From Flavobacterium sp. ZT3R18 (lineage in GTDB: Bacteria; Bacteroidota; Bacteroidia; Flavobacteriales; Flavobacteriaceae), in assembly GCF_007097385.1 (NCBI RefSeq), contig NZ_VJZS01000028.1, positions 1-49,332 on the forward strand: a stretch of 49,332 nucleotides of DNA, given 5' to 3'. A model generated the notes under the pieces. That model was not told where the DNA came from, did not search any database, and saw nothing but the letters and a program-made list of their open reading frames with translations. This document shows positions 35,538 to 44,624 of the stretch, in pieces. Positions within the stretch are counted from its first letter, which is position 1; every line of letters begins with the position of its first letter. Position numbers and translations under genes: made by a program.

Positions 35538-37187
35538 TTATTTTGCTAAAATGGCGTCATCTAAAACAGAAGTTTTATTTTCTATTGCAGTAAATTGTTC
35601 TAGCATCATATCCGCAGTTTGCAAAGCTCCTTCAACCCAACCTTGCCCGTCAGAATAAGCTTCTCCACAGATATAAAGGGAACAGTTGTCTATCGGGTGA
35701 ACAATTTTTTCTTTTACTTCCCAACTTTTAACACCAATATTCCAACTATTCCAACCTCCACCATAAGGGTCTTCACCCCAGTCACGGAAAGAGGCATTCT
35801 TAACCACGGGTGTATAATCTAGATCGTGAATTTGTTTCAATTGACGGCTCAATTCTTCTACCATTTTTCGAGGGGCTTTGTATTGATGCCAATTTTGGTT
35901 TAATACTTCGTTGTCTACCGTTTCTAGATTCGTATCTTCTCCTACAAAAGGATCTGCTAGTTCAGCATGAGAAAGTCCATATTTCCAAGCTTTTTTACGT
36001 TGCGGTCTAAGTCCATCCCAAAAACCAATATTGGAACCATCATCATAACTGGCTAATAGCATTGATTCGCCACCCTTTGCTGGTTTTCCATCATTTAGAG
36101 GCCAGTAATACGTTTGTCTTATTGGCAAATCAGTAACTGTTCTTCCTGATTGTAATGGAACGTATTTTCCTTCTTTATTAGTATATCCTGCATTTCTCCA
36201 CCATGGGCTGGAATAGGTCGTAAAAACCTTAAACAAAGGTCTTGGAGTTACACTGCCAATAAGCGATTGAATTTCCTGTAGTTTGGGCGCATTAGGAGCT
36301 AATAGTTCCAGAGAACGACGTGGCATAGCCAGTATTAATTGACTAGCTTCTATAATATCTCCATCAATAGTAAGCTCAAATAAATCGTTTTTAAACTCAA
36401 ATCCTTCTAGCTTGGCGTTTAATCGTATTTCGCCCCCATCTTCTTCAAAGAAATTGGCCAATGAAATAGGCACTTGTTGAAATCCATTTTTAAACCCTTT
36501 GTACTTAGGTGTAATTCCAAAATCCGCAAGATACCACGGAATGGCATCTGCAGCATTCCAATTGACCATGGTTGAATTGTATCCTCCTGAATCTAAACTA
36601 AATTGATACGCTTCGCCGCTAATTACACGATAGAGTAAATTCCAAAAGCCTAACGTATATAATGGAGCTCCTTCAAATTTGGCTTCTCTACACATTTTTA
36701 AACGTTCTTCGTTCGTTAAACCTTTCTTTGTTATCCCAGGTACCAACTGTTCTATTGCATTTACTATTATTGTCCCCGAAGAATTTCCTTTTTCTAAAAA
36801 AGATAAATGATAAGGCACTTTATCAGGCTTAGTTGTAAAATCAATTAAACGCAGATGTTCACCACGTAAGTAAGCAATATTTTGATCCTTATCTACAGGG
36901 AATTTATACAATTCAATTTGATTGTCTGGAGCCAATTTCTCGTTTAAATCGTTTATTAATTTCACAATTAATGTTTGAGTATTTTCAAGAATTCGCATTC
37001 CGCCCAACTCTGCCACCATATTTGGAATTCCTGGAGGAGTTACAGAGAGTAAACGTCCTCCAATATGGTCACTTCCTTCAAAAACAACTATTTTTTTATT
37101 GGGATATTGTGTTTTGAGTTTCCATGCGCTGTAGACGCCAGAAACACCTCCGCCTACGATGGCAATGTCAATTTTTTCGTTTTCCAT
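35538..37187 (-). CDS. Flavin-dependent amine / L-amino acid oxidase
   Basis: 549 residues. N-terminal FAD-binding Rossmann motif IAIVGGGVSGVYSAWKL followed by VVFEGSDHIGGRLLSV (GG-motif Arg), and the C-terminal FAD segment YICGEAYSDGQGWVEGALQTA. GGGWNSWNIGVKSW before it resembles the substrate-side loop of bacterial L-amino acid oxidases. No signal peptide, so cytoplasmic. Such enzymes oxidise an amine or alpha-amino acid to the imine, yielding ammonia and peroxide. The gene is last in a four-gene operon, 37 bp after the ThDP enzyme. The product of this oxidation could be a 2-keto acid for that enzyme, which is an inference. Confidence 0.88.
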   Translation of the reverse strand: MENEKIDIAIVGGGVSGVYSAWKLKTQYPNKKIVVFEGSDHIGGRLLSVTPPGIPNMVAELGGMRILENTQTLIVKLINDLNEKLAPDNQIELYKFPVDKDQNIAYLRGEHLRLIDFTTKPDKVPYHLSFLEKGNSSGTIIVNAIEQLVPGITKKGLTNEERLKMCREAKFEGAPLYTLGFWNLLYRVISGEAYQFSLDSGGYNSTMVNWNAADAIPWYLADFGITPKYKGFKNGFQQVPISLANFFEEDGGEIRLNAKLEGFEFKNDLFELTIDGDIIEASQLILAMPRRSLELLAPNAPKLQEIQSLIGSVTPRPLFKVFTTYSSPWWRNAGYTNKEGKYVPLQSGRTVTDLPIRQTYYWPLNDGKPAKGGESMLLASYDDGSNIGFWDGLRPQRKKAWKYGLSHAELADPFVGEDTNLETVDNEVLNQNWHQYKAPRKMVEELSRQLKQIHDLDYTPVVKNASFRDWGEDPYGGGWNSWNIGVKSWEVKEKIVHPIDNCSLYICGEAYSDGQGWVEGALQTADMMLEQFTAIENKTSVLDDAILAK

Positions 37188-37224
37188 TTTGTTACAATTT
37201 ATGTCACTTTCGCAACGGTTATTT

Positions 37225-39177
37225 TTAAAAGAAAGAAGGGATATTGCAATTTATAGTTTCGCTCACTAAAAGGTCACCACTTTTTAGTGAAGAATTTTCT
37301 CTTTCTGAATCTTCATGAAAAACATTCAGTGTTGGTTGTAAAGCATATCGTTTATCAACCATTATCGTTCCATTGTTTGTTTTTACAGGTATTGCTGGAG
37401 TATTGGACGCAATACGCATATCTAATATATAGGAAGTATTACTGCTAAGAACATGATCTATAGCTCTTTCAATGGCTTCTTTTACTGTGGAGGATGTAAG
37501 GACCACTTCTCCTTGTTCTCCTCCAAATGCTTTTGCTAAACTGACAAAATCCATTTTAGGCTTTTCTAAACGCAAATAACTAGGATCCATTGTTTTGGGT
37601 TTCCAACCATATCCTGGAGTGTCTCCATAAGCAGCAACCACTTCTTGAAGTCCTAATTGCAGCGTATGGTATTCATAATTATTGGTAATAATGTATAGAA
37701 TTGGCAATTTTTCATGAGCTGCCGTCCACCATGTTTGCGGATAAAACAAGGAAGAACCATCACCTATAGCATTAATAACCAATTTGGTACCAATTCCTTG
37801 TACTGTTTTTTCTTCTAGTTTAATACCTAATGAAGCGGGCATTGACCATCCCAACGCCCCCCCTGCAACACAATAATAACTAATCGGTTTTGCTCCAGAA
37901 GTACCAAAAGGAAGATAATATTGAAATGGAGCTCCATCAGATACCGCCTCATGTACATAAACAAAATTGTCTACTAAATCACGGTCTTCAATAGCTTCTT
38001 TTAAAGCCTTTGCTATAACAACAGCCCAAATATCTGGCTCTTTCATAGCCTCTGCAAAATAATTTTCCCATTGTACTGTACGAGAAAGGGCAAGTTTTTT
38101 TAAGTTTTCGTTTCTAGTAATGGCATCGTCTGGTCTTTGGTGCGAAATATAATTGTTCAACAACGGTAATGTGGCCTTGATGTCTCCTAGAATAGCAGTT
38201 TCTCCATAAAAATTTTTGGCAATATCCCAAGTATTATTCGTAAGATAGGCTAGTTTTACAGTATCTGGAATCAGTGGCCCATCAGAATATTTGAATACCG
38301 CAACTTGTGCTTGAGCACCAAATCCAACCAAAAAGGCTACATCATGATCTTCAAAAACAGATTGAACTCTCGCTTGTTTACCGGGTAATTCTCCCTGCCA
38401 GTGATAATCATTGTTAGGGAAGTTAGCCACACTACTAAACGTTTGTAAAACAACAGGAGCACCAATTAATTCAGCTAATTCTTGAATTTCTGTCCAGGCA
38501 TCTGCATAACCTACAGCATCTCCAGCAACAATAAGAGGATTTTTGGCAGTGGCCAGCAAATTAGCTGTTTGTCTAATAGCTTCATCATCTCCTATAAAGT
38601 GTGGAGAAATACGTGTTACTCCTTTAACCTTTTGATTTTCGCCAATAGCCACCATCATAAATTCCCATGGTATTGAAATAAATACAGGTCCATTTGGTGG
38701 TGCCATAGCTTCCTTGAAAGCCCTTTGTAATACCAATGGCATTTCCTCTGCGGTACGTACTTCATGTGCCCATTTTGTATATTGTTTTGCTAAGTCTACT
38801 AGATTTGACGCTAATAAAGGTTCTTGGGTAACTAATTCGTTTTGTTGTTGGCAACAAAGAATCACCAAAGGCATTTGTGAACGACAAGCATTAAAGAGAT
38901 TGCCTATACTATGTGCTATACCTGGAGTTACATGAACAACAAGTACTCCTGGTTTTCCTGTCATTCTAGCGGAGCCCATTGCAGCTCCAATGGCTATGTT
39001 TTCATGTAAACATTCAATATACTTTACACCATTTTCCGGATAGGATGTCCCATCTATTATAGGAATCTCATTTGTTCCAGGAACACCAAATATATATTTG
39101 ATTCCTAGATCTTTGAGTATATCAAATAAATAATCTCTTGTCCATCGTGTTGGAGTTCCAATTGTTTCTTTTTCCAT
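37225..39177 (-). CDS. Thiamine-diphosphate-dependent enzyme (acetolactate synthase / benzoylformate decarboxylase type)
   Basis: 650 residues. The N-terminal PYR domain has FGVPGTNEIP and the catalytic Glu in ECLHENIAIGAA. The central domain follows from about 200 (PLIVAGDAVGYADAW). The C-terminal PP domain has the ThDP/Mg motif starting AIGDGSSLF and finishing IITNN. The sequence is nearer to decarboxylases such as benzoylformate decarboxylase than to housekeeping IlvB, and no small regulatory subunit gene accompanies it. Likely acts on a 2-keto acid, by decarboxylation or carboligation; substrate unknown. A 17-bp perfect palindrome lies just before the start, so this gene and the amine oxidase could have their own promoter. 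Confidence 0.88.
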   Translation of the reverse strand: MEKETIGTPTRWTRDYLFDILKDLGIKYIFGVPGTNEIPIIDGTSYPENGVKYIECLHENIAIGAAMGSARMTGKPGVLVVHVTPGIAHSIGNLFNACRSQMPLVILCCQQQNELVTQEPLLASNLVDLAKQYTKWAHEVRTAEEMPLVLQRAFKEAMAPPNGPVFISIPWEFMMVAIGENQKVKGVTRISPHFIGDDEAIRQTANLLATAKNPLIVAGDAVGYADAWTEIQELAELIGAPVVLQTFSSVANFPNNDYHWQGELPGKQARVQSVFEDHDVAFLVGFGAQAQVAVFKYSDGPLIPDTVKLAYLTNNTWDIAKNFYGETAILGDIKATLPLLNNYISHQRPDDAITRNENLKKLALSRTVQWENYFAEAMKEPDIWAVVIAKALKEAIEDRDLVDNFVYVHEAVSDGAPFQYYLPFGTSGAKPISYYCVAGGALGWSMPASLGIKLEEKTVQGIGTKLVINAIGDGSSLFYPQTWWTAAHEKLPILYIITNNYEYHTLQLGLQEVVAAYGDTPGYGWKPKTMDPSYLRLEKPKMDFVSLAKAFGGEQGEVVLTSSTVKEAIERAIDHVLSSNTSYILDMRIASNTPAIPVKTNNGTIMVDKRYALQPTLNVFHEDSERENSSLKSGDLLVSETINCNIPSFF

Positions 39178-39202
39178 CTGTTTTTAATTTTTACTATAAG
39201 TT

Positions 39203-39219
39203 ATTGTAACGATTACAAT
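39203..39219. promoter_or_regulatory. Perfect palindrome upstream of the ThDP enzyme gene
   Basis: ATTGTAA-CGA-TTACAAT, 7-bp arms around a CG-containing centre, 26 bp before the start at 39177. The shape recalls LacI-type operators. No U-run follows on the minus strand, so it is not a terminator. Confidence 0.45.
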
Positions 39220-39365
39220 GTTAAATATGCGTGACAAAATCAAAGTTAAGAAACAAGTTCTTATAAAGAATCAGGTATAAATACGTGATTTATGAAGAGT
39301 TAACTAAATACTTTTTAGTATAATAGCATCTAAAAAACGTATTATCTCTCTTTATTCCTCTACTA

Positions 39366-41441
39366 TTAAATAATTGTTTTTCTAGTTCTAAAGTGATTGA
39401 GGTTATCCTTAGAATACTTCTTTTTTATTTCTTTCAATCTTTCATAACTGCTGCCAAAATAAGTTTCGGTAGGAATAGAACTGTCTTTAAAACTAATGAA
39501 GGCACCAGAGGTATTTGGAATATTAAAATCTCTGCAAACTTGCATCCAATCTAATGCTCGATTGATTCTGTCATACACAAAATTATCTTGGCCTTCCTCT
39601 TTTCTTTCTAAAGATTCGTTCCACCAAGTTTGATATTGAATGGTGTATTGCTTGTCTTTGTAAGGAAATGCGCTTTCTAATTCTTCTGTTTTACTTTGAT
39701 AAAACACACCCGAAATAGCGCCTAAAGTGATATAAGTAAACAGTCCCATCTCTCTATTTCCGTCTAATATCAATGGAGAAGTCAAACTGCGTAACAGGGC
39801 TTCATGACCCTTAGGCCCTAGACCTTGAGCATCTACTAAACAGGAAGTGATTTTGTGCGGTGCAGGGTTTTCTAAATCTGGAGATATAGGACGGCTTTTT
39901 GATGATTTGACTTGAACTCCCCCTTTTAATAATTGTTTTACAGTATGAAAAGATTCCCTATCCCAATTACTCATCATGTTCGATCCATAGGCTTTGTACG
40001 ATTTCTTTCCTGCAATATCAGTAATTCTAAAATCGTAGGTTTGGGGATTCTTGAAATTCTTTTCAATAAATTTAGAGAGATCGTTCTCATTTCCATCCCA
40101 ATAACCATACATCACGCAATTATGAATGACTGTGTTTGCATCAAAATTTTCTGCAGCGGGTATGGCTGAAATTTTCAGATTCGTTCCAATTAGCTTTTCA
40201 TTCGAATTCAAATAATTGGCATTGCTTTCTAAACCCCTATTGGCATTGATGACATCTTCCCATTCTTTGAGAAATTGTATGGTTGGCACCGTATTTTTAT
40301 GCACTATTTTTAATCGTTTTGCATCAGAGTCCGTTTCATATTTATTCCATTCTATCTCAAATCTAATAAGCTCACGAGGCAGTTCAAAAGTTTGTAATTT
40401 TAACGCTGTTACTATGCCATAACTAAAACCGCCTCCACCTTTTAATGCCCATAATAATTCTCTGGCTTGCAGATCTGCATCATCTGATAATTCTTTAATA
40501 CTCCCATCGCCGAGTACGATTGTGGCGCCTACCAATCGCTCACAACACATTCCTTTTGAGCGTGTCCAAGGTCCCCAGCCACCACCAAATGTAAAACCGG
40601 CAATCCCGACAGTTGCACAAGTCCCATGCGGAATCATGACTTGCTGCTCCGCCAATAAAGTAGTCAATCTTTCAAATCGATTGCCTGGTCCAATAGTCGC
40701 AACCCCACTTTCCCGATCAACTTCTACTGTATTCATTCGTGATAAATCAATCAAAATAGTATCGGTTCCTGAGCATTCTCCCTCATGATCATGTCCTCCC
40801 GACCTTACTCGGATTGCCAAATTATTACTTATTGCTCCCTTGTAAACCCGCTGTACCTCTTCGGTAGAGGTACAATAAATAATTGCAAAAGGTCTAAGTT
40901 GTAACCGTGTATTAAATATTTGACACGCTTTTGCGTAATTAATCATATCAAACAAATTGCCTCCACCCATTTCTATTTGATCTCCGTCAATATGTCCTTT
41001 TAATTCATTCAGAAAATGATACACATTTCGCATAGTAACCGTCACGAGACTTTCGGCTATAATCACTTTTGTATTCAATTCGAATTTCGTATTCTTTAAA
41101 AGTACAACATCGTCTATCAAATCATTTTTTGTAATTGCACTAACGCTCGATTCAAATGGATTAGTCGTTTTGTGTATTATCAGTTCGACAGTACCATAAT
41201 CATTTTCATAATAGACGGAGATATCTATTTTTTTACCTTTTTCCTCATTTCGAAGGCAAAGATTTACCTCGCTATTCGCATCAATTTTCTCAGGAAAATC
41301 TAAGTTATACTTATTTTTCTCTGAGCCTTTTGTTTTGGTTAGAACTTGATCTGTATTATTATAGATTTTAGTTTGAACTGTTAAAACATTAAGATCTGCT
41401 TGGCAGTCTTGCATGGTTTGAGTGGCTAAGGTTTCTTCCAT
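39366..41441 (-). CDS. Berberine-bridge-enzyme-like FAD oxidase with extra N-terminal domain
   Basis: 691 residues, about 200 longer than usual for the family. Residues of about 185-460 are a FAD_binding_4 domain: RSGGHDHEGECSGTD with the His normally linked to FAD, and GMCCERLVGATIVLGDG with a Cys at the second usual attachment place, so bicovalent FAD is plausible. The C-terminal BBE segment reads YFGSSYERLKEIKKKYSKDN. The first 140 residues (VQTKIYNNTDQVLTK, SEVNLCLRNEE and so on) look like a small beta sandwich, perhaps aegerolysin-like, which is unusual here. No signal peptide. BBE-like oxidases oxidise alcohols, sugars or cyclise substrates; the substrate is unknown. It follows the amidohydrolase by 35 bp. 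Confidence 0.88.
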   Translation of the reverse strand: MEETLATQTMQDCQADLNVLTVQTKIYNNTDQVLTKTKGSEKNKYNLDFPEKIDANSEVNLCLRNEEKGKKIDISVYYENDYGTVELIIHKTTNPFESSVSAITKNDLIDDVVLLKNTKFELNTKVIIAESLVTVTMRNVYHFLNELKGHIDGDQIEMGGGNLFDMINYAKACQIFNTRLQLRPFAIIYCTSTEEVQRVYKGAISNNLAIRVRSGGHDHEGECSGTDTILIDLSRMNTVEVDRESGVATIGPGNRFERLTTLLAEQQVMIPHGTCATVGIAGFTFGGGWGPWTRSKGMCCERLVGATIVLGDGSIKELSDDADLQARELLWALKGGGGFSYGIVTALKLQTFELPRELIRFEIEWNKYETDSDAKRLKIVHKNTVPTIQFLKEWEDVINANRGLESNANYLNSNEKLIGTNLKISAIPAAENFDANTVIHNCVMYGYWDGNENDLSKFIEKNFKNPQTYDFRITDIAGKKSYKAYGSNMMSNWDRESFHTVKQLLKGGVQVKSSKSRPISPDLENPAPHKITSCLVDAQGLGPKGHEALLRSLTSPLILDGNREMGLFTYITLGAISGVFYQSKTEELESAFPYKDKQYTIQYQTWWNESLERKEEGQDNFVYDRINRALDWMQVCRDFNIPNTSGAFISFKDSSIPTETYFGSSYERLKEIKKKYSKDNLNHFRTRKTII

Positions 41442-41476
41442 AGTAGTTTGATTTTTATAGTCATCTGTAATTTTAA

Positions 41477-43468
41477 TTAACTTATACTTTGTTCTTTTTC
41501 CATTTTCTGCAGAACGTCATAATCTATAGAATGGTCGTCATCTTCTTGTTTGTCCATTACTTTTTTTCCATCTTTCCATGTTTCCAACACAGGAATATTG
41601 CGCATCCCTGTAACAGAATTCACTCCTTCTTTATTAAAATAAGTTAATGGTGATTCGGATAGAATTACAAAATCGGCACATTTCCCAACCTCCAATGACC
41701 CTACCCATTGATCCGCATGACATTGCCAAGCAGCATCGTAGGTCATGGCTTTTAATGCCTGAAATCTAGTAATGCATTCTGTTTCGTTAAGCACCTGAGA
41801 GTCTAAATTTTTAGGGGCACCTTCCATTACTCTTGTAATTGCTTGTTCCATCATACGCAATGGTCCCAATGGCGTAACACTGTTATCGCTATGAAGAGTT
41901 ATTCTCATGCCGTTCTGTAAAGCGGCTTGGCATCTATCAAGAAGATTTGCTTTTTCTTTACCAAAAATGGTTTGCTGAAAAACCCAACCCCAATAGCCTA
42001 CGTGCCCTATTAAAAAACTTGGAGAAAGCCCTAATTCCTGCATGTCCTTCAAATTTTTATCTGTCAATAAAGAAGCATGTTCTATTCGGTCTCTCCTAGT
42101 ATCTATAGTATCTTTATTAATTCCTGCCAATTTAAAAGCATTTATCGTTCTGTCTATAGCCTGATCTCCATTGGCATGAATCATCACTGGCCAGTTATTT
42201 TCTTTCACTTTGCTAACCAAAGCATTAAATTCTATAGGGTAACCAAAATTAAATACACCTGTATTGTTTTGGTTGTGGCAGCAACTTATATCGTAAGCTT
42301 GATAATTTGCGTCACATGCATAAGGGTTATATTGATAACCTGTAAGTCCCTGATTGGAACCATCTCCAATGATTTTGATATAGGCCAAATTAAATTTATC
42401 ATCCCCTTGATTGGGCTGGTATTTACCTTGTATAAGAGTATTGTACTTATCGAGAGTAAGGGCTACCAAAGCACCTCCAATACGAACGGGGCAACCTTCC
42501 TGAATGGCTAAATCAAATAAGAATTTTGGTTGATCAAAATTAGCCCCCCCGCCATTAGGACTGCAGTCATAAGGTTCTAATCCACAATCTTGCACATAGG
42601 TAACCCCTCTTTTGCTGGCTTCTTTAAAGATTTCTTTAACTTCCTCTTCTAGTTTTGCTACAGCATCATCCGGATTTATATTTATACTCATTCCAATAAG
42701 TTTTAATACCGGTTCAATCCCTGCAACTTCTTTCAGAACACCATCTGGACTTACATCAATTTTGGGAAATTCAACTTTCATTAATGTTATTGCTACAGTA
42801 TTGATGTATGCCAAATGCATAGATGAATTCAATATAAATACAGGTTGTATTGTTGATATAGCATCTAACACCTCTGAATTAAACTCCTTATCTGCACCCT
42901 CAAACAAAGAAGGGTCAGCATTTCTGCCAATAATCCAAACGTCCTTGTCGTTGGCTACTTTCTTTTTCAATTCTTCAACAACCCATTTACGACTGTATTT
43001 ATCCTCTTCTGTAAGAGCAACGTTAGACCTTAAATCCTGTCCCAAAAAAGGACTCACATCTGTAGCTTTTTTAAAAACTGCAGTAGCTATAATATGAAGG
43101 TGAGGTTCAATAAAACCTGGTAATAGCGTTTGTCCTCCATAAATAATTCTTTCCGAAGTTCCTGTTGGCATTTTTGCGACAACACTTTTGTAAGACCCAG
43201 TTGCAACAATTTTACCTTTGGATATACCTATAGCCTCTACCATTACATCTTTTCCACCTTCTATAGTTTGAATGTATCCAATTTGTTTGTTTTCAGTACA
43301 ATTTTCATCAGTTCCTGTTCGGAAAATTAAATCTTCGTGGGATGAATGATCTTTGGATTCTATATTTCTATCAGTCAAAATACTCATCCCATTTGTATCA
43401 GGTAGTAGTGTTTTCCATAATGGGCTACAGCAAGAGCATTGTAATCCTTCGGCGTGATTATGTTTCAT
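41477..43468 (-). CDS. Metal-dependent amidohydrolase, YtcJ-like (amidohydrolase family 3)
   Basis: 663 residues. Metal-site motifs: LPGFIEPHLHI near residue 120, MIHANGDQAIDR, RIEHASLL, and LHSDNSVTPLGPL with the catalytic Asp. A C-terminal strand pair (GKCADFVILSESPL) completes the composite beta domain. YtcJ-type enzymes hydrolyse N-formyl or amide bonds of small molecules. The first 70 residues are not typical: they include a His/Cys-rich start (HNHAEGLQCSCCSPLW) that could bind metal. First gene of a four-gene minus-strand operon. No Bacteroidetes consensus promoter was found in the 375 bp upstream. Confidence 0.88.
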   Translation of the reverse strand: MKHNHAEGLQCSCCSPLWKTLLPDTNGMSILTDRNIESKDHSSHEDLIFRTGTDENCTENKQIGYIQTIEGGKDVMVEAIGISKGKIVATGSYKSVVAKMPTGTSERIIYGGQTLLPGFIEPHLHIIATAVFKKATDVSPFLGQDLRSNVALTEEDKYSRKWVVEELKKKVANDKDVWIIGRNADPSLFEGADKEFNSEVLDAISTIQPVFILNSSMHLAYINTVAITLMKVEFPKIDVSPDGVLKEVAGIEPVLKLIGMSININPDDAVAKLEEEVKEIFKEASKRGVTYVQDCGLEPYDCSPNGGGANFDQPKFLFDLAIQEGCPVRIGGALVALTLDKYNTLIQGKYQPNQGDDKFNLAYIKIIGDGSNQGLTGYQYNPYACDANYQAYDISCCHNQNNTGVFNFGYPIEFNALVSKVKENNWPVMIHANGDQAIDRTINAFKLAGINKDTIDTRRDRIEHASLLTDKNLKDMQELGLSPSFLIGHVGYWGWVFQQTIFGKEKANLLDRCQAALQNGMRITLHSDNSVTPLGPLRMMEQAITRVMEGAPKNLDSQVLNETECITRFQALKAMTYDAAWQCHADQWVGSLEVGKCADFVILSESPLTYFNKEGVNSVTGMRNIPVLETWKDGKKVMDKQEDDDHSIDYDVLQKMEKEQSIS

Positions 43469-43843
43469 TATTTTGTTTTTTAATCTGTTACTATTTATGT
43501 TTTTAATTGCTAAGGCGAAGTCAATTTACTATTTAATAGAAATTTTGAAAACTACTTTCTAGCGCTACATTTTGTTTACTGAAATAAAACTACTGTTTGA
43601 TTGTAATAGAAACGAAAAAGATGTACTGAATGGAAAATTTAGTGTTATGCATGAAAGATTTTCTGCTATGAATGAGAAAATAGTCAACCCTATAAAAGTC
43701 AATCAAGTTTTAAAAAAAATAATCTGCGTTGTCAGGTTATTTATTTAAACTATCATCAAAAATATTTTGAGAGCCATCAGATATTTTCATTACTCCACAT
43801 TACAACTAAATCTTTACTTTTACCATATCAAAAAAGCAGTACT
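43469..43843. other. Divergent intergenic region, nothing recognised
   Basis: 375 bp between the amidohydrolase and the 2H phosphoesterase genes. It must contain both promoters, but I found no TAnnTTTG element, strong palindrome, terminator or small gene in it. Confidence 0.5.
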
Positions 43844-44404
43844 ATGGAAAAGCTATATTCTCTTGTCATTCATCCTCCGGAGACTATCCTTGCTTTAGTC
43901 AAGTCAATGAAAGAACGGTTAGCAACTGAAGTGGGCTGGTTTCACAGTAAAAATTCTGTAGCACATATTACCATCTGTGAATTCAAAGCGACGGACACGG
44001 CAATTGAAACAATAAAAAATAAAATCAGTAGATTGTGTGATTCGCTATCACCTGTTGAAGTACGCTTAAATGAGTTTGGTGCTTTTCCCAATGGCGCTTT
44101 TTTTATAGCACCTGACAGCGGTTCTAAAAACAACTTGAAGCTCATCATGAAACGATTTCATAAATCACTTCGTGTTCACAATATGCAAAAAAGTGATAAT
44201 CCGCATCTCTCCATCGCTCGGAGATTGAGCTCAGAAAATCTAATAAAAGCAAATCATTTGTTTACTTCAATAGACCTGAATTTTGAATGCGACAGTGTTG
44301 TTTTACGACAATTTGACGAAACCATAAAACAGTTTTTTGTAACGGACAGCTTTGAGTTTAAAGATAATCCACAACCCGAATTAATACAGGGAACGCTTTT
44401 TTAG
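43844..44404 (+). CDS. 2H phosphoesterase, 2'-5' RNA ligase / cyclic phosphodiesterase family
   Basis: 186 residues with the two signature motifs of the family at the expected spacing: AHITICEF near residue 43 and PHLSIARRL near residue 121. Members act on 2'-5' linkages or cyclic phosphates of RNA or nucleotides. Single gene, divergent from the amidohydrolase operon and convergent with the envelope operon; no functional link to either is apparent. Confidence 0.85.
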   Translation: MEKLYSLVIHPPETILALVKSMKERLATEVGWFHSKNSVAHITICEFKATDTAIETIKNKISRLCDSLSPVEVRLNEFGAFPNGAFFIAPDSGSKNNLKLIMKRFHKSLRVHNMQKSDNPHLSIARRLSSENLIKANHLFTSIDLNFECDSVVLRQFDETIKQFFVTDSFEFKDNPQPELIQGTLF

Positions 44405-44495
44405 TAGTGCTACACAACTGATAGCGGATTTTTTATAAAAAAATAGAAGCAATCCTGAAAGTTTGAAAGTATCAAAATTAGCAAACAATCAAAAC

Positions 44496-44596
44496 AAAAA
44501 AATTGTTGATCAGGCAGTAGCAGCTATAGTATCAACTAAAACTACTTTATACTTGTCATTGAAATTAAAAAACAAGTAATACTGCCTGAGCAACAA
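44496..44596 (-). terminator. Long inverted repeat followed by T-run after the OmpA gene
   Basis: TTGTTGATCAGGCAGTA (44503-44519) and TACTGCCTGAGCAACAA (44580-44596) are complementary over 17 bases with one mismatch, separated by 60 bp. On the minus strand the repeat ends in seven T, so it may terminate the envelope operon. The long loop is unusual for an intrinsic terminator. Confidence 0.6.
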
Positions 44597-44624
44597 AAAA
44601 ATATTAAAAACCTTGGATCTGTTT

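Noticed and set aside
42077..43097. Two plus-strand open frames of 144 and 161 codons
   Set aside because: They lie antisense to the well-supported amidohydrolase gene and have low-complexity translations.
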